Assembly: GCA_051418055.1 (NCBI GenBank)
Contig: JBPRGH010000062.1
Location: forward strand, 62,001 to 126,000
Direction: 5' to 3'
From: JBPRGH01 sp051418055
GTDB lineage: Bacteria; Bacteroidota; Bacteroidia; Cytophagales; Cyclobacteriaceae
DNA: 64,000 nt
The notes beneath the pieces were generated by a model that saw only the letters and a list, made by a program, of their open reading frames with translations, made no database searches and was not told the DNA's origin. Positions within the stretch are counted from its first letter, which is position 1. The number at the start of each line of letters is the position of its first letter. This document shows positions 33,872 through 43,048 of this stretch, piece by piece. The translations under genes were made by a program, and so were the position numbers.

Positions 33872-34951
33872 ATGAAATGGGCAGCTTCTATTTTTCTTTC
33901 GCTGTTAGGCATATCAGCAATTGCCCAAAGCAATATTGAAATACAGGGGGAGTATGCTAGAGGATTTATCCTTGAACACTCTCCCTCTATTTCTCATCTT
34001 ACAAGATCCCATCCTACCTCCTTTTGGATTTCCGCCTATAAGTATACAGACGGTAGAAAAGAATGGGAAAGCCGGTATAATTACCCTAAAATCGGGGCTA
34101 CTCTTTTTATTATGGATTATCAAAATCCTGTCCTTGGAAAAAGCATTGGCTTAATTCCAAATTACAGTTTTTACTTAGGTGATCCATTAGGCAGCATCAA
34201 TGGTTATTTTAAAATTGGTATCGGCCCCTCCTACCATACCAATCCTTATGATAAAGTGGAGAACAATAAAAACAATGTTATCAGCACCACCTTCACTTAT
34301 GGGACTTTTTTACAATCAGGTGCTACCATTAAGCTGAGCAAACAACTAATTTTTAATACTGGCTTATCATTCACCCATTTTTCAAATGGATCATTTAAAA
34401 AACCGAATGCCGGAATTAATATAATTTCCTGGAATAGCGGAATAACCTATAACTTAAATAATAATCCTGTAGAATATCGTACTACGGCTAAAGAAGATTC
34501 TTTAAACACTAAATGGCAGCCTTTTGTACAGGTTAGCGGAGGACTTTCCGAAACAGTTAAAATCAGGAGTGGAACATATCCATTCATAAACATACAGCTG
34601 TTAATGGATAAAAGGTTAAGCTATAAAAGCCGGATTGCTCTCGGACTGGAATATTTTCATTCTTTATCCCTTAAAGAAGAAATCAAGAATGATATATGGC
34701 TCACAGAAGATGAGGACCCAGATTTCAGAAGAGCAGCAGTTATTATTGGCCATGACCTCATCATTAATAAAATATCAGTAGTTAAGCAGCTTGGGTATTA
34801 TATTTATGATCCATATCAAGCATTCCAACCCTTTTTTATGCGTATAGGGTTAAGGTATGAACTTTCAGAGGATCTTTCCTTTGGCCTGACATTGAAATCT
34901 CATTATTTTAAAGCAGAAGCAACGGAATGGAATATAGGCTATCGCTTTTAA
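33872..34951 (+). CDS. Acyloxyacyl hydrolase / PagL-like lipid A deacylase
   Basis: A 359-residue protein with a signal peptide (cleavage after SAIAQ) and a beta-barrel pattern. The segment LSFTHFSNGSFKKPNAGIN contains the His and Ser expected of the PagL-type catalytic site, and similar Bacteroidota proteins are annotated acyloxyacyl hydrolase. The predicted role is trimming acyl chains of lipid A in the outer membrane. The C-terminal third is a second barrel-like part not typical of the small E. coli/Pseudomonas PagL, so the protein is longer than the classic family. It starts two bases after the preceding PLP enzyme. Confidence 0.75.
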   Translation: MKWAASIFLSLLGISAIAQSNIEIQGEYARGFILEHSPSISHLTRSHPTSFWISAYKYTDGRKEWESRYNYPKIGATLFIMDYQNPVLGKSIGLIPNYSFYLGDPLGSINGYFKIGIGPSYHTNPYDKVENNKNNVISTTFTYGTFLQSGATIKLSKQLIFNTGLSFTHFSNGSFKKPNAGINIISWNSGITYNLNNNPVEYRTTAKEDSLNTKWQPFVQVSGGLSETVKIRSGTYPFINIQLLMDKRLSYKSRIALGLEYFHSLSLKEEIKNDIWLTEDEDPDFRRAAVIIGHDLIINKISVVKQLGYYIYDPYQAFQPFFMRIGLRYELSEDLSFGLTLKSHYFKAEATEWNIGYRF

Positions 34952-35655
34952 TTATTGTTTTATCCAGTTTTTTGGGGTGCTCGGACGAATCTGCCTGTCT
35001 CAATACTGCAGGTGATAATGTCTCCTATATGCTTACTTTGCCGGCTTTTGAAAAGATAGAACTAAATGATGATATTAGGGTCAAACTGGTTCAAAGTAAT
35101 GACACCCTAATAACGGTCACAACTAATGAAAACTTAAAAAGCGATCTCTCATTAGAGGTTATTGATCGTATGCTTGTTATTAAAGATTACAACTCCTGCA
35201 GTTGGATAAGAAATCATACACAAACTACTGTGACCGTTTCTCATCCAAATCTATCAGGTATAGATCATTTAGGAAGCAATCTCGTCTTTTCATCTGATAC
35301 GCTTTACTACCCGAACCTGAAATTATATGCCAAAAATGCTCCCGGTGATTTTAATCTGATACTCAATAATAACAAAACAGTAATAAGCACTGATGACCTA
35401 AATAATATTACCCTTTCAGGAAAATCCAGGGAATTATTTGTAGGTATTTATGCTGGCGATGGCAGAATTGATGCTGTTAATTTAATAGTTAACCGTGCCG
35501 GCTTTTTCCAACGCGGATCAAATGATATAATGGTTTATCCTGTGGATGAATTAAAAGGAAAAATCATCGGGCATGGAAACGTTATCTATTATAATAAGCC
35601 TGGTTTAATTGAGGTTGAAGATACCGGCAACGGAGAGCTTATCTTTAGTAATTAG
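34927..35655 (+). CDS. GIN/DUF2807-domain lipoprotein
   Basis: A 242-residue protein with lipobox LGCS (cysteine near residue 18), overlapping the preceding gene by 25 bases. The mature part is a right-handed beta-solenoid typical of the head GIN domain (FEKIELNDDIRVKLVQSND, VTVSHPNLSGIDHLGS, GKIIGHGNVIYYNKPG). The family is common in Bacteroidota, surface or periplasmic, role unknown. It ends exactly where the convergent SRPBCC gene ends, with no spacer. Confidence 0.8.
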   Translation: MEYRLSLLIIVLSSFLGCSDESACLNTAGDNVSYMLTLPAFEKIELNDDIRVKLVQSNDTLITVTTNENLKSDLSLEVIDRMLVIKDYNSCSWIRNHTQTTVTVSHPNLSGIDHLGSNLVFSSDTLYYPNLKLYAKNAPGDFNLILNNNKTVISTDDLNNITLSGKSRELFVGIYAGDGRIDAVNLIVNRAGFFQRGSNDIMVYPVDELKGKIIGHGNVIYYNKPGLIEVEDTGNGELIFSN

Positions 35656-36117
35656 CTATTCTTTTAATTCCTCATGTGGCGTCAGCTCTATCCCTAGCTT
35701 TAATCTTTTTATATCCTCATTCTGTCTTTTTTGAAGCTTCGATTTTAATAGATATTTCGAGAGCAGTTTTAAAAAGAAATTCCGAAAACGATATTCTGTA
35801 TTACAAATGAATGTAGTAGTTCCTTTAGTATCTTCAAAAAAAGAATTGTTAATGATCATATCAAAATCCTTGTGACGGAATACACCTGTATGCTCGGAAT
35901 ACTCTTTGGCGGCAATTATTTCCTCTCTCATTTCTATTAATTTGCCGTTTTCCCGGAACTTATAGATCCCTTTAGAACCTTCTTTCCCAAATTTTCCCGA
36001 TACATGGAAATATTCTTCCAATCCACCGATCCACTTTGGGAGATAATCGGGATTGGTAAAATAATTCCATGCCTCTTCACGTGGTTTATTTATAATTATT
36101 TTCGTATTGATAATCAT
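35656..36117 (-). CDS. SRPBCC/START-fold protein (polyketide cyclase-like)
   Basis: A 153-residue soluble protein with the N-terminal strand-helix pattern of the SRPBCC fold (INTKIIINKPREEAWNYFTNPDYLPKWIGG) and later antiparallel strands (TTFICNTEYRFRNFFLKLL). The fold makes a hydrophobic ligand pocket; ligand unknown. It converges on the GIN-domain gene without any intergenic base. No clear promoter was found in the 171 bases between its start and the permease gene on the other strand. Confidence 0.75.
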   Translation of the reverse strand: MIINTKIIINKPREEAWNYFTNPDYLPKWIGGLEEYFHVSGKFGKEGSKGIYKFRENGKLIEMREEIIAAKEYSEHTGVFRHKDFDMIINNSFFEDTKGTTTFICNTEYRFRNFFLKLLSKYLLKSKLQKRQNEDIKRLKLGIELTPHEELKE

Positions 36118-36288
36118 CGTGTACTCTTTTTAAAATAACAGCTTAAAAGCAGGTTAGTTAAAAACATTTTAGTTTAAAAGAGAAATTAAATATTGTCTTT
36201 TTATTTCCTGCCAATAAAATATTTTGCTTAAATTACTTTTCTGCTGATATACCTTTTGTATATTTATCTATTAACAGCAGCAGCAACC

Positions 36289-38739
36289 ATGTGGAAATAC
36301 CATTTTAAAACCTCCTTCAGAAACCTTCTCAAAAACCGGTTTTTTACATTAAATAATGTCATCGGCCTGGCCTTAGGTTTTGCTTCATTTTTTTTCATCT
36401 ATCATTATAGCTTTTTCGAAAAGAGCTTTGACAGTCATATTAAAGACAGGGACAGGATCTATCGTGTTACTGTTGATAAATATCGTGAAGGAGAACTTAT
36501 TGTATCCGGTGCTGAAACTTATGTAGGCTGTGGCCCTGCATTTACCACTTCTTTGCCTGAAATAGAAACCTATACACGTACACATAATACAGCGGTACGT
36601 ATGAATTCTGTTATTACTTACCAAAAAGAAAATGGACAAAAGATAGCATTAAAGCTAAAGGACTACTATTATGCAGATTCTACTTTCCTTAAATTTTTCG
36701 GCTATGAGTTGCTTAAAGGAGATCTTAATACAGCATTAAATGCCCCTCATACGGCAGTTATTACAGAAGAACTTGCGCATATTTACTTTGGAGATGAGGA
36801 CCCAATAGGAAAAACATTAATTTATGAAGATGAAAATTTTATAAGAGATGAGCATGTGATAACCGGGATAATGAAAAACCCCCCACTCAATTCCCACCTT
36901 CCGTTCAGTTTGCTTTTATCATACAATACCTTTGATACAAGATATGTACCTGGAAATTATAAGTCATCATGGAAAGCAAGAAAATCCTATACTTACCTTA
37001 AAACACATCCCCAGGTAAAAATAGATGCGCTGGAGGTTAAGCTAAATGAAGTAGCTGAGAACAACCGTTCATTACCTGATAATATCACTGAGGTATTTAA
37101 ACTTCAGGCATTAACAGATATACATTTTACAAAGGGCCTGGAGGAAGAGCCCACTCCAACAGTTGATCGATCTTCTTTGGATTTTATTTTTATTGTCTCC
37201 GTCCTCGTGTTGGTTATTGCTTTTATTAATTATATAAACCTTACCACTTCCAACTTAATAGGGAAAACTACTGATATAGGTATTAAAAAGGTACTGGGTG
37301 CTACTGAAGGTAACCTTATGATGCAACATTATATTGAATGTTTTCTTATAAATATCCTTGCATTAATTTTTTCCCTTGGCATTCTAATTTTTTCCTGGTA
37401 TCCTCTAAATGAGCTAGCAGGGGTAAAAATGCCATTAAATTTATTGTTTAGTACTGATTCTTTAGAGATTATCTTTCAGAGCCTCATAGTTGCAACTCTT
37501 GTTTCCGGTACTATTCCTGCCATAGTTTTAGCGGGGATAAATCCTATTAAAGCATTAACAGGCAAAATATCTATGCTTAAAAGCAAGTATTATCGTATGG
37601 CTTTAACTATAGGTCAGTTTGCTTTATCTTTTGCTCTTATAACTGCAACATTAATTGTTTACCTTCAATTAAATTTCATGCAGGAGCAGGAGCTGGGGGT
37701 TGACATTAAACGAACCCTGGTTTTACGGACTCCGGGGATATTGCCAAGTGAAGATAATGCCGAAGTAAATAATGCCTACAACAGATTTCTAAATGATGTT
37801 TCCGCACTTGCTGTTATTGAAAAAGCTGCTGCCAGCCTAACCATTCCCGGACATGAAAAAGCATTTCGGACCGGGGTTATTTCACATTCTTATTCAGAAG
37901 CAAATACTACCTTACGGTTTAATGGCATACTACCTGAATTTATTGAGACTTTTGATATGAAGCTCATTGAAGGCAGGAATTTTAGAAAAGGCAATTCCTT
38001 TGATAATGACAGCACAATTATTCTTTCGGAAAGTGCAGTAAAGAAAATTGGTTTTAATTCACCTGAAGAAGCAATAGGTTCTATTGTTGAGGTGCCAGCT
38101 TTTAGGTTATACTGTGAGGTTATTGGTGTAGTAAATGATTATCGCCTTGAATCGGTAAAGTCAGAAATTGAACCAACTGCTTTTATTTATAATTCCCCTA
38201 CGGGTACTAATTTCTTTTCCCTTAAGCTGATAAATAATGCCTCAGGATATATGGGAAGTATAAGTAAAGCCTGGAATAAGCAATTTCCTGGTAACCCTAT
38301 AGATTATTTCTTCCTTGAGGATTATTTTAATAAGCAATATCACCAGGAAAAACAGCTAATGCAATTGTTCGCCATCTTTGGTGTATTAGCAATTTCACTT
38401 GCCACTTTTGGCCTTATTGGTCTTTCAATCTTCACTTTAAAACGAAAATTAAAAGAAATAGGGATTAGGAAAGTGCTAGGATCGACAGTTGGTGCTATAT
38501 TTTTAAATGTAGCTTTAAATTTTATTTTGCTGGTAATATTTGCTTCTCTTCTTGGAGCGCCTCTTGCCTATTATTTTGGTGCTGATTGGCTTGAAACATT
38601 TCCCCAGCGTATTATACTTGACTGGAAGATATTTGTTGCCCCTGCTCTTTTGTTGCTCCTGATTACTTTCGCGGCGGTTGCTATTCAAACATTAAAGGCC
38701 GCTAATACTAATCCTGCAAGGGTATTGAGGACAGAATAA
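36289..38739 (+). CDS. MacB/FtsX-type ABC transporter permease
   Basis: About 816 residues from the ATG at 36289 (a TTG 11 codons upstream is less likely because the MWKYHFKTSFRNLLKNRFFT start is conserved in the family). Four plus four membrane helices: one near the N-terminus (FFTLNNVIGLALGFASFFFIYHY), three near residues 300-430, one near 435-460, and three at the C-terminus. Two FtsX cores (GIKKVLGATEGNLM and GIRKVLGSTVGAIF) flank large extracytoplasmic MacB-like domains. These two-unit permeases are widespread in Cytophagales; no cognate ATPase gene is adjacent. Substrate unknown. Confidence 0.88.
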   Translation: MWKYHFKTSFRNLLKNRFFTLNNVIGLALGFASFFFIYHYSFFEKSFDSHIKDRDRIYRVTVDKYREGELIVSGAETYVGCGPAFTTSLPEIETYTRTHNTAVRMNSVITYQKENGQKIALKLKDYYYADSTFLKFFGYELLKGDLNTALNAPHTAVITEELAHIYFGDEDPIGKTLIYEDENFIRDEHVITGIMKNPPLNSHLPFSLLLSYNTFDTRYVPGNYKSSWKARKSYTYLKTHPQVKIDALEVKLNEVAENNRSLPDNITEVFKLQALTDIHFTKGLEEEPTPTVDRSSLDFIFIVSVLVLVIAFINYINLTTSNLIGKTTDIGIKKVLGATEGNLMMQHYIECFLINILALIFSLGILIFSWYPLNELAGVKMPLNLLFSTDSLEIIFQSLIVATLVSGTIPAIVLAGINPIKALTGKISMLKSKYYRMALTIGQFALSFALITATLIVYLQLNFMQEQELGVDIKRTLVLRTPGILPSEDNAEVNNAYNRFLNDVSALAVIEKAAASLTIPGHEKAFRTGVISHSYSEANTTLRFNGILPEFIETFDMKLIEGRNFRKGNSFDNDSTIILSESAVKKIGFNSPEEAIGSIVEVPAFRLYCEVIGVVNDYRLESVKSEIEPTAFIYNSPTGTNFFSLKLINNASGYMGSISKAWNKQFPGNPIDYFFLEDYFNKQYHQEKQLMQLFAIFGVLAISLATFGLIGLSIFTLKRKLKEIGIRKVLGSTVGAIFLNVALNFILLVIFASLLGAPLAYYFGADWLETFPQRIILDWKIFVAPALLLLLITFAAVAIQTLKAANTNPARVLRTE

Positions 38740-38757
38740 GAAGAGTTTTTTCGGCTT

Positions 38758-39162
38758 TTAATTTAATTTATTATCCACTGAATATTTTCCTGATCCGGTA
38801 AATAATAAACAAAGAAACCCAAAAAGGAATAGAAGAGCTTTTTCTTTCGTGCTAAAGGGATCATCAGCATGTACAATAAAGGCAGCCGTGGACATTGTTA
38901 TTATAATTGGAATAGTAGCCAGCCGAGTGAAGACGCCAAAAATAACCAGAATAGAACATAAAAATTCGGCAAAAACCGCCAAAACCAAGGAAACGCCACT
39001 GCCCAGGCCTAAAGGATCACCAAACTGCATATTACCCTCCAATAATTTCATAAGTTTTGGAAATCCGTGAGTCAGCAGCAAAGCACCAAAAGCAATACGT
39101 AAGATTAATAATCCCAAGCTGGCATAGGCGCTATTTGTGGTTCTTAATAACTTGCTTCTCAT
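38758..39162 (-). CDS. DoxX-family membrane protein
   Basis: A 134-residue protein with four membrane helices. The first contains the DoxX pattern LLILRIAFGALLLTHGFPKL; helix 2 has VLAVFAEFLCSILVIFGVFTR. DoxX proteins are linked to quinone or sulfur redox reactions, though the exact activity here is unknown. It is convergent with the permease gene, 18 bases apart. Confidence 0.88.
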   Translation of the reverse strand: MRSKLLRTTNSAYASLGLLILRIAFGALLLTHGFPKLMKLLEGNMQFGDPLGLGSGVSLVLAVFAEFLCSILVIFGVFTRLATIPIIITMSTAAFIVHADDPFSTKEKALLFLFGFLCLLFTGSGKYSVDNKLN

Positions 39163-39245
39163 TTTATTTTAGCTTTTGAGGTTTGATTTTTATAGAACAA
39201 TGAGATCACTAAAATATAAAAAATTTAGAACCTCTCCTGATCCTT

Positions 39246-39283
39246 CAATAAAAAAAGCCGTTCCAATTAAATTGAAACGGCCC
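39246..39283 (-). terminator. Rho-independent terminator of the DUF1573 gene
   Basis: GCCGTTTCAATT pairs with AATTGGAACGGC (one mismatch) and is followed on the minus strand by seven T. It lies about 25 bases beyond the stop at 39307. Confidence 0.85.
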
Positions 39284-39306
39284 TTTACTGTAAATATTTT
39301 TTTTAA

Positions 39307-39717
39307 CTATTTAGTATCGTCTTTCTTGGGTAAGATATTCGTTACAATAGTAACCCGGTTTTGTCTGTTTAAAGCATTACTAACTACAGTAATAACTTTA
39401 TTTTGGCGTCCGATTTTTCCCGTACTATCAAATTGAATTGTGATATCTCCTGACTGACCTGGAGCTATGGGATCGCGTGGCCATTCGGTAGCAGTACATC
39501 CGCAGGTCACCTGAACATTAGTTATAATCAGTGGCTCATTACCGGTATTTTCAAAAGTAAAAGTATGTTTTACTTTATCTCCCTGATAGATATCACCAAA
39601 ATCATGAGTATCTTTTTCAAAGGTTAATATCGGGCCATTCTCTTGCTTGATAGGCTCCTGAGCATATAATGAAGCTACTGTGAATAATGCAAAAAGTGTA
39701 AGTAATATTTTTTTCAT
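39307..39717 (-). CDS. DUF1573-domain secreted protein
   Basis: A 136-residue protein from the ATG at 39717, with signal peptide MKKILLTLFALFTVASLYAQ. The mature part is one Ig-like DUF1573 domain: FEKDTHDFGDIYQGDKVKHT, ITNVQVTCGCTATEWP with the typical CGC, and PGQSGDITIQFDSTGKIG. The family is very common in Bacteroidota and is related to ASPM-SPD2-Hydin domains. Function unknown. Confidence 0.9.
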   Translation of the reverse strand: MKKILLTLFALFTVASLYAQEPIKQENGPILTFEKDTHDFGDIYQGDKVKHTFTFENTGNEPLIITNVQVTCGCTATEWPRDPIAPGQSGDITIQFDSTGKIGRQNKVITVVSNALNRQNRVTIVTNILPKKDDTK

Positions 39718-39805
39718 ATGTAATTGATTTTTCTGTTTTAAATCTAACAAATATCCTGCCTAATTACTCAATCCTTAACGAAGAAAGACTACAGGATAGT
39801 TCAAT

Positions 39806-40255
39806 TTATTTATTAATTATTTCATCAGGATAAATAGTAACCATTGAAGCACTTGCTTTTGCTATTAATTTACCCTCATTTCCCGTATAGCTCCAGACTT
39901 CACTTTCACAGAAATTAATTTTTTTTCCCTGTTTTAATATCCAACCTTTAGCTAAAAGCCGATCACCCATTCCAGGATTAAGGTAAGAAACTTTAAGATC
40001 TCCCGTAACCACATGTGCATCCAGGGGCACTCCACTATATGCGGCAAAACCCATTGTAATGTCTGCAACGGTTGCTATAACCCCACCATGCACCATCCCT
40101 TTTTGTTGCTGATGTATCTGGGCAAGGTCGAGATAACCTTCCGTGCGCCCTTCTTCAATCAGATTTAGTTTAAATCCAATATGCTTCATAAAATATTGTC
40201 TTTCCAGAAATTTTTCAATTCTATCTCTATATGAAGGGTTAAATATTTTGATCAT
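39806..40255 (-). CDS. PaaI-type hotdog thioesterase
   Basis: A 149-residue single hotdog domain. The motif KGMVHGGVIATVADITMGFA holds the usual HGG...D/E catalytic arrangement of PaaI thioesterases; VVTGDLKVSYLNPGMGDRL is the next conserved strand pair. It hydrolyses an acyl-CoA of unknown chain type. It is divergent from the Nudix gene, with 41 bases between start codons; a TAGCTTTG -7-like box for this gene lies at 40284-40291 but without a matching -33 element. Confidence 0.85.
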   Translation of the reverse strand: MIKIFNPSYRDRIEKFLERQYFMKHIGFKLNLIEEGRTEGYLDLAQIHQQQKGMVHGGVIATVADITMGFAAYSGVPLDAHVVTGDLKVSYLNPGMGDRLLAKGWILKQGKKINFCESEVWSYTGNEGKLIAKASASMVTIYPDEIINK

Positions 40256-40296
40256 ATAAAATTTTTATTGTTTATTAAAGTTTCAAAGCTAAGAAA

Positions 40297-40782
40297 ATGA
40301 ATCAGATAAGTGAAAAGTTTGGTAGAAGGATGCGTGTAAGGGTTAATGCACTGATATATAAAGAAAACAGCATTCTACTACTAAAACATAAAGATCTTGG
40401 GCCTGCTGGAGAATTATGGATGCCTCCTGGTGGTGGAGTTGAGTTTGGCGAAACCACCGAAGAGGCATTAAAAAGGGAAGTTTTAGAAGAAACAAGGCTA
40501 AAAGTAAAAAAAGCGGAATTTCAGCTTATCTTTGAATTTATAAAGCCTCCTTTACATGCCATTGAGTTTTTCTTTAATGTTCCTGAATATTCAGGTGAAC
40601 TTATACTTGGCAGTGATCCTGAGTTAGGAGATCAACAAATATTGCAAAGAGCAGAATTTGTGACTTTTGAACAATTATCGCGTATGGAGGATGATTTGAA
40701 ACATGAAATTTTAAAAGGAAATATTTCAAAAGAATCTTTAAAAACACTAAATGGTACGATTAGGTTGAAATCAAATGTTTAA
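40297..40782 (+). CDS. Nudix hydrolase
   Basis: A 161-residue protein with a complete Nudix box (GGVEFGETTEEALKREVLEE), which binds Mg2+ and cleaves nucleoside-diphosphate-linked substrates. The N-terminal RVRVNALIYKENSILLLKHK strand pair is typical. Substrate unknown. Confidence 0.88.
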   Translation: MNQISEKFGRRMRVRVNALIYKENSILLLKHKDLGPAGELWMPPGGGVEFGETTEEALKREVLEETRLKVKKAEFQLIFEFIKPPLHAIEFFFNVPEYSGELILGSDPELGDQQILQRAEFVTFEQLSRMEDDLKHEILKGNISKESLKTLNGTIRLKSNV

Positions 40783-40845
40783 AAGCACCCTAAATTTTAT
40801 GTTTTAGTGATCAAAATATTTATAATTGCACAAAATTGATTAAGC

Positions 40846-41649
40846 ATGACCAGAATAATTTCTATAGTTCTTCTATTGGTCAGCCTTGGTTTGGCTGGTT
40901 ATTTGGTATATAGTGTAAAAGACACTATTGATAGTAAAGAGTTAATTGCAAAGCGTGAAAGACAAATTATCGATCGCCTCGAACTAATACGAGAGGCTGA
41001 AATAGCTTATCAGGAATATTATGGACACTATACCGATAACTGGGATAGTTTGATAAACTTTATCAAAACTGCACAGGTGCCCATAACACAACGTTCTGAG
41101 ACAATCATTACACTTGCCTATGGTGCTGATAGTGTTGTTGTAGAAATTGATACTATTGGCTTCATATCTGCCAGGGACAGGATCTTTACAGCTACGCATA
41201 ATGTCGACGCCGCTGATGATGGCATCTTGCGCCGTATTTTTGTTAAAGAGGGGGACCAGGTGAATACTGAAATGAAAGCCTATGCATTGGAGGGACCAAG
41301 AGGCACATTTGACCATAAATTCAAACAAAGTGGTACAGTAACAAATATCGAACCCGTACAGCCTGGTGACAGTGTTGATAGGGGAGATTTACTTATGACA
41401 CTTGAAGAATATCGATTCAACCCGAACGTAAACCTTGATCGCCTGGCATATGTTCCCGGATATGAAGATGTTAAGTTTGAGATATATGCTGATGAAATCA
41501 CAAAAGGAAATGTGAAGGTAGATGTTATTGAAGTGAAAAATCCAAAACCTTTCGATCCAAACAGGTCTGAAGAGAATGAAGCTTTAAATCGTAAGCCTCT
41601 TAAATTTGGTTCAAGGACAGAAGTAACAACTTCAGGAAACTGGGAATAA
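40846..41649 (+). CDS. Membrane-anchored protein with pseudopilin-like stalk and lysine-less lipoyl/biotinyl-like domain
   Basis: A 267-residue protein. Residues 5-23 are a membrane helix followed by a long charged helix (residues 24-56) ending in EIAYQEYYGHYTDNWDSLI, as in pseudopilin-type stalks. Residues about 125-188 follow the barrel-sandwich pattern of lipoyl/biotinyl carrier domains: GILRRIFVKEGDQV, then LEGPRG where carriers have EAMKM, then SGTVTNIEPVQPGDSV and GDLLMTLEE. The modified Lys is therefore absent, as in adaptor proteins of efflux systems. The gene sits directly upstream of DUF3822 and coaD, a conserved Bacteroidota arrangement. No function is known. Confidence 0.6.
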   Translation: MTRIISIVLLLVSLGLAGYLVYSVKDTIDSKELIAKRERQIIDRLELIREAEIAYQEYYGHYTDNWDSLINFIKTAQVPITQRSETIITLAYGADSVVVEIDTIGFISARDRIFTATHNVDAADDGILRRIFVKEGDQVNTEMKAYALEGPRGTFDHKFKQSGTVTNIEPVQPGDSVDRGDLLMTLEEYRFNPNVNLDRLAYVPGYEDVKFEIYADEITKGNVKVDVIEVKNPKPFDPNRSEENEALNRKPLKFGSRTEVTTSGNWE

Positions 41650-41653
41650 TATT

Positions 41654-42544
41654 TTGGATACAGCGGCAGTTAGTTATAAGTTAATTAAAAAACTTAAAGA
41701 CAAAGAAAATTTTGACGTAGATAATCTACATCATTATTCTTTGCTGCTGCAAATTGGTGCAAGGGACTTACAGGTGTCTGTTGTTGATACACGCAACAAC
41801 AGATGCCTTTTTTTAGAAGATTATGTACTTGCCAAAGTAGAATCGTACCAACAACTGATGGATCTTTTAAAAGATCTTTTCGATAAACATCACTTCCTTC
41901 AGGCGGGGTTTTGGAAGTCGGTAAAAGTAAGCTTTAAATCAGCTAAATTTACACAAGTACCATCCTCTCTTTTTGTCCCTGAAGCTTTATATGATTATCT
42001 GAAACTGAATTGCAAGGTAGATCCTTCAAAAGAAAAATTCCTTTACTATAAGAGCATCAGGAGCGAAGCAGTTACTGTATTTGCCATACCTTATAAGATC
42101 TACAATTGGGTAAATGAGAGATATCCTAATGCTAAAGTGGGCTTTGTTCATCAGTCAGCATCTCTTATAGAAGGAGTGTTACATTACTCGAAAAGCCATC
42201 CTCAGTACGAGGTTTTCCTCTATATAGATCGTTTTAAAATTCATGTAATAACAGTAAAAGATCAGAAACTGGAGTATTATAACCAATTTATCATCAAACA
42301 GTTTTCTGACTATATACGTTATATTATGCTGGTAATGAGCGGGTTGAAAAAGGACCAGAAAAAAAGTGATGTCGTTATGTGGGGGTATATTGGTCGACAA
42401 TCATCACATTACAATGAATTTCATAAGTATATAAAAAATATTGCTTTTGGTGATCGTGCAGATTATCTGAAGTTCAACTATATTTTTGATGAAGCGCAGG
42501 ATCATCATTACATGGATGTTTATAGCCTCCATCTCTGCGATTAA
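41654..42544 (+). CDS. DUF3822 protein (actin-like/PilM-type fold)
   Basis: A 296-residue soluble protein beginning with TTG four bases after the preceding stop. It matches DUF3822: HYSLLLQIGARDLQVSVVDT near residue 27, the KHHFLQAGFWKSVKVSF region, PSSLFVPEALYDYLKLN, and a late FLYIDRFKIHVITVKDQKL. The fold is of the actin/PilM ATPase kind; typical phosphate loops are weak. Almost always next to coaD in Bacteroidota. Its coupling to the membrane protein upstream recalls PilM with pilus proteins, but this is an inference. Confidence 0.85.
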   Translation: MDTAAVSYKLIKKLKDKENFDVDNLHHYSLLLQIGARDLQVSVVDTRNNRCLFLEDYVLAKVESYQQLMDLLKDLFDKHHFLQAGFWKSVKVSFKSAKFTQVPSSLFVPEALYDYLKLNCKVDPSKEKFLYYKSIRSEAVTVFAIPYKIYNWVNERYPNAKVGFVHQSASLIEGVLHYSKSHPQYEVFLYIDRFKIHVITVKDQKLEYYNQFIIKQFSDYIRYIMLVMSGLKKDQKKSDVVMWGYIGRQSSHYNEFHKYIKNIAFGDRADYLKFNYIFDEAQDHHYMDVYSLHLCD

Positions 42545-42561
42545 TTACCAACACCAATTTT

Positions 42562-43017
42562 ATGGAACGAACAGCTATATTTCCAGGTTCCTTTGATCCA
42601 TTCACAAAAGGCCATGAGGATATCGTTTTGCGTGGGCTTCAAATTTTTGATAAAATTTATATCGCCATAGGATATAATTCAAAAAAACAAAATCGCTACT
42701 TTGATATAGATCTGATTGTAAATAAAATTCAGGAGACATTTAAAAATTATGATCAGGTAGAGGTTATTGTTTATAATGAGCTTACTGCCACACTCGCACA
42801 AAAGCTAAATGCACGTTTTCTATTACGTGGATTACGAAATACCACTGATTTTGAGTATGAAAATAGTATAAGTCAGGTAAACCGGAAGTTGAATATTGGA
42901 CTTGAATCGGTATTTTTGATCACTTCCCCAAAATATGCAGCTATCAGCTCTTCCATTATCAGGGAAGTTCATCGCTTTGAAGGCGATGTAACTGAATACC
43001 TGCCTTATAAACTGTAA
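42562..43017 (+). CDS. coaD: Phosphopantetheine adenylyltransferase
   Basis: A 151-residue enzyme with the nucleotidyltransferase signature AIFPGSFDPFTKGHEDI (T/HxGH type) and the RGLRNTTDFEYE and SSSIIREV motifs of CoaD. It transfers AMP to 4'-phosphopantetheine, the penultimate step of coenzyme A synthesis. It follows DUF3822 with a 17-base gap. Length is normal. Confidence 0.97.
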   Translation: MERTAIFPGSFDPFTKGHEDIVLRGLQIFDKIYIAIGYNSKKQNRYFDIDLIVNKIQETFKNYDQVEVIVYNELTATLAQKLNARFLLRGLRNTTDFEYENSISQVNRKLNIGLESVFLITSPKYAAISSSIIREVHRFEGDVTEYLPYKL

Positions 43018-43026
43018 AGAAATAAT

Positions 43027-43048
43027 GGGTTTAATTTTAATTTAAACC
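43027..43048. terminator. Possible bidirectional terminator between coaD and the Nudix gene
   Basis: GGTTTAA and TTAAACC form a seven-pair AT-rich stem around an eight-base loop between the converging genes. It overlaps the minus-strand stop codon. Weak. Confidence 0.3.

Noticed and set aside
36250..36257. TACCTTTT as promoter of the permease gene
   Set aside because: The spacing to the nearest TTTG is 23 bases and the last base of the box is wrong.
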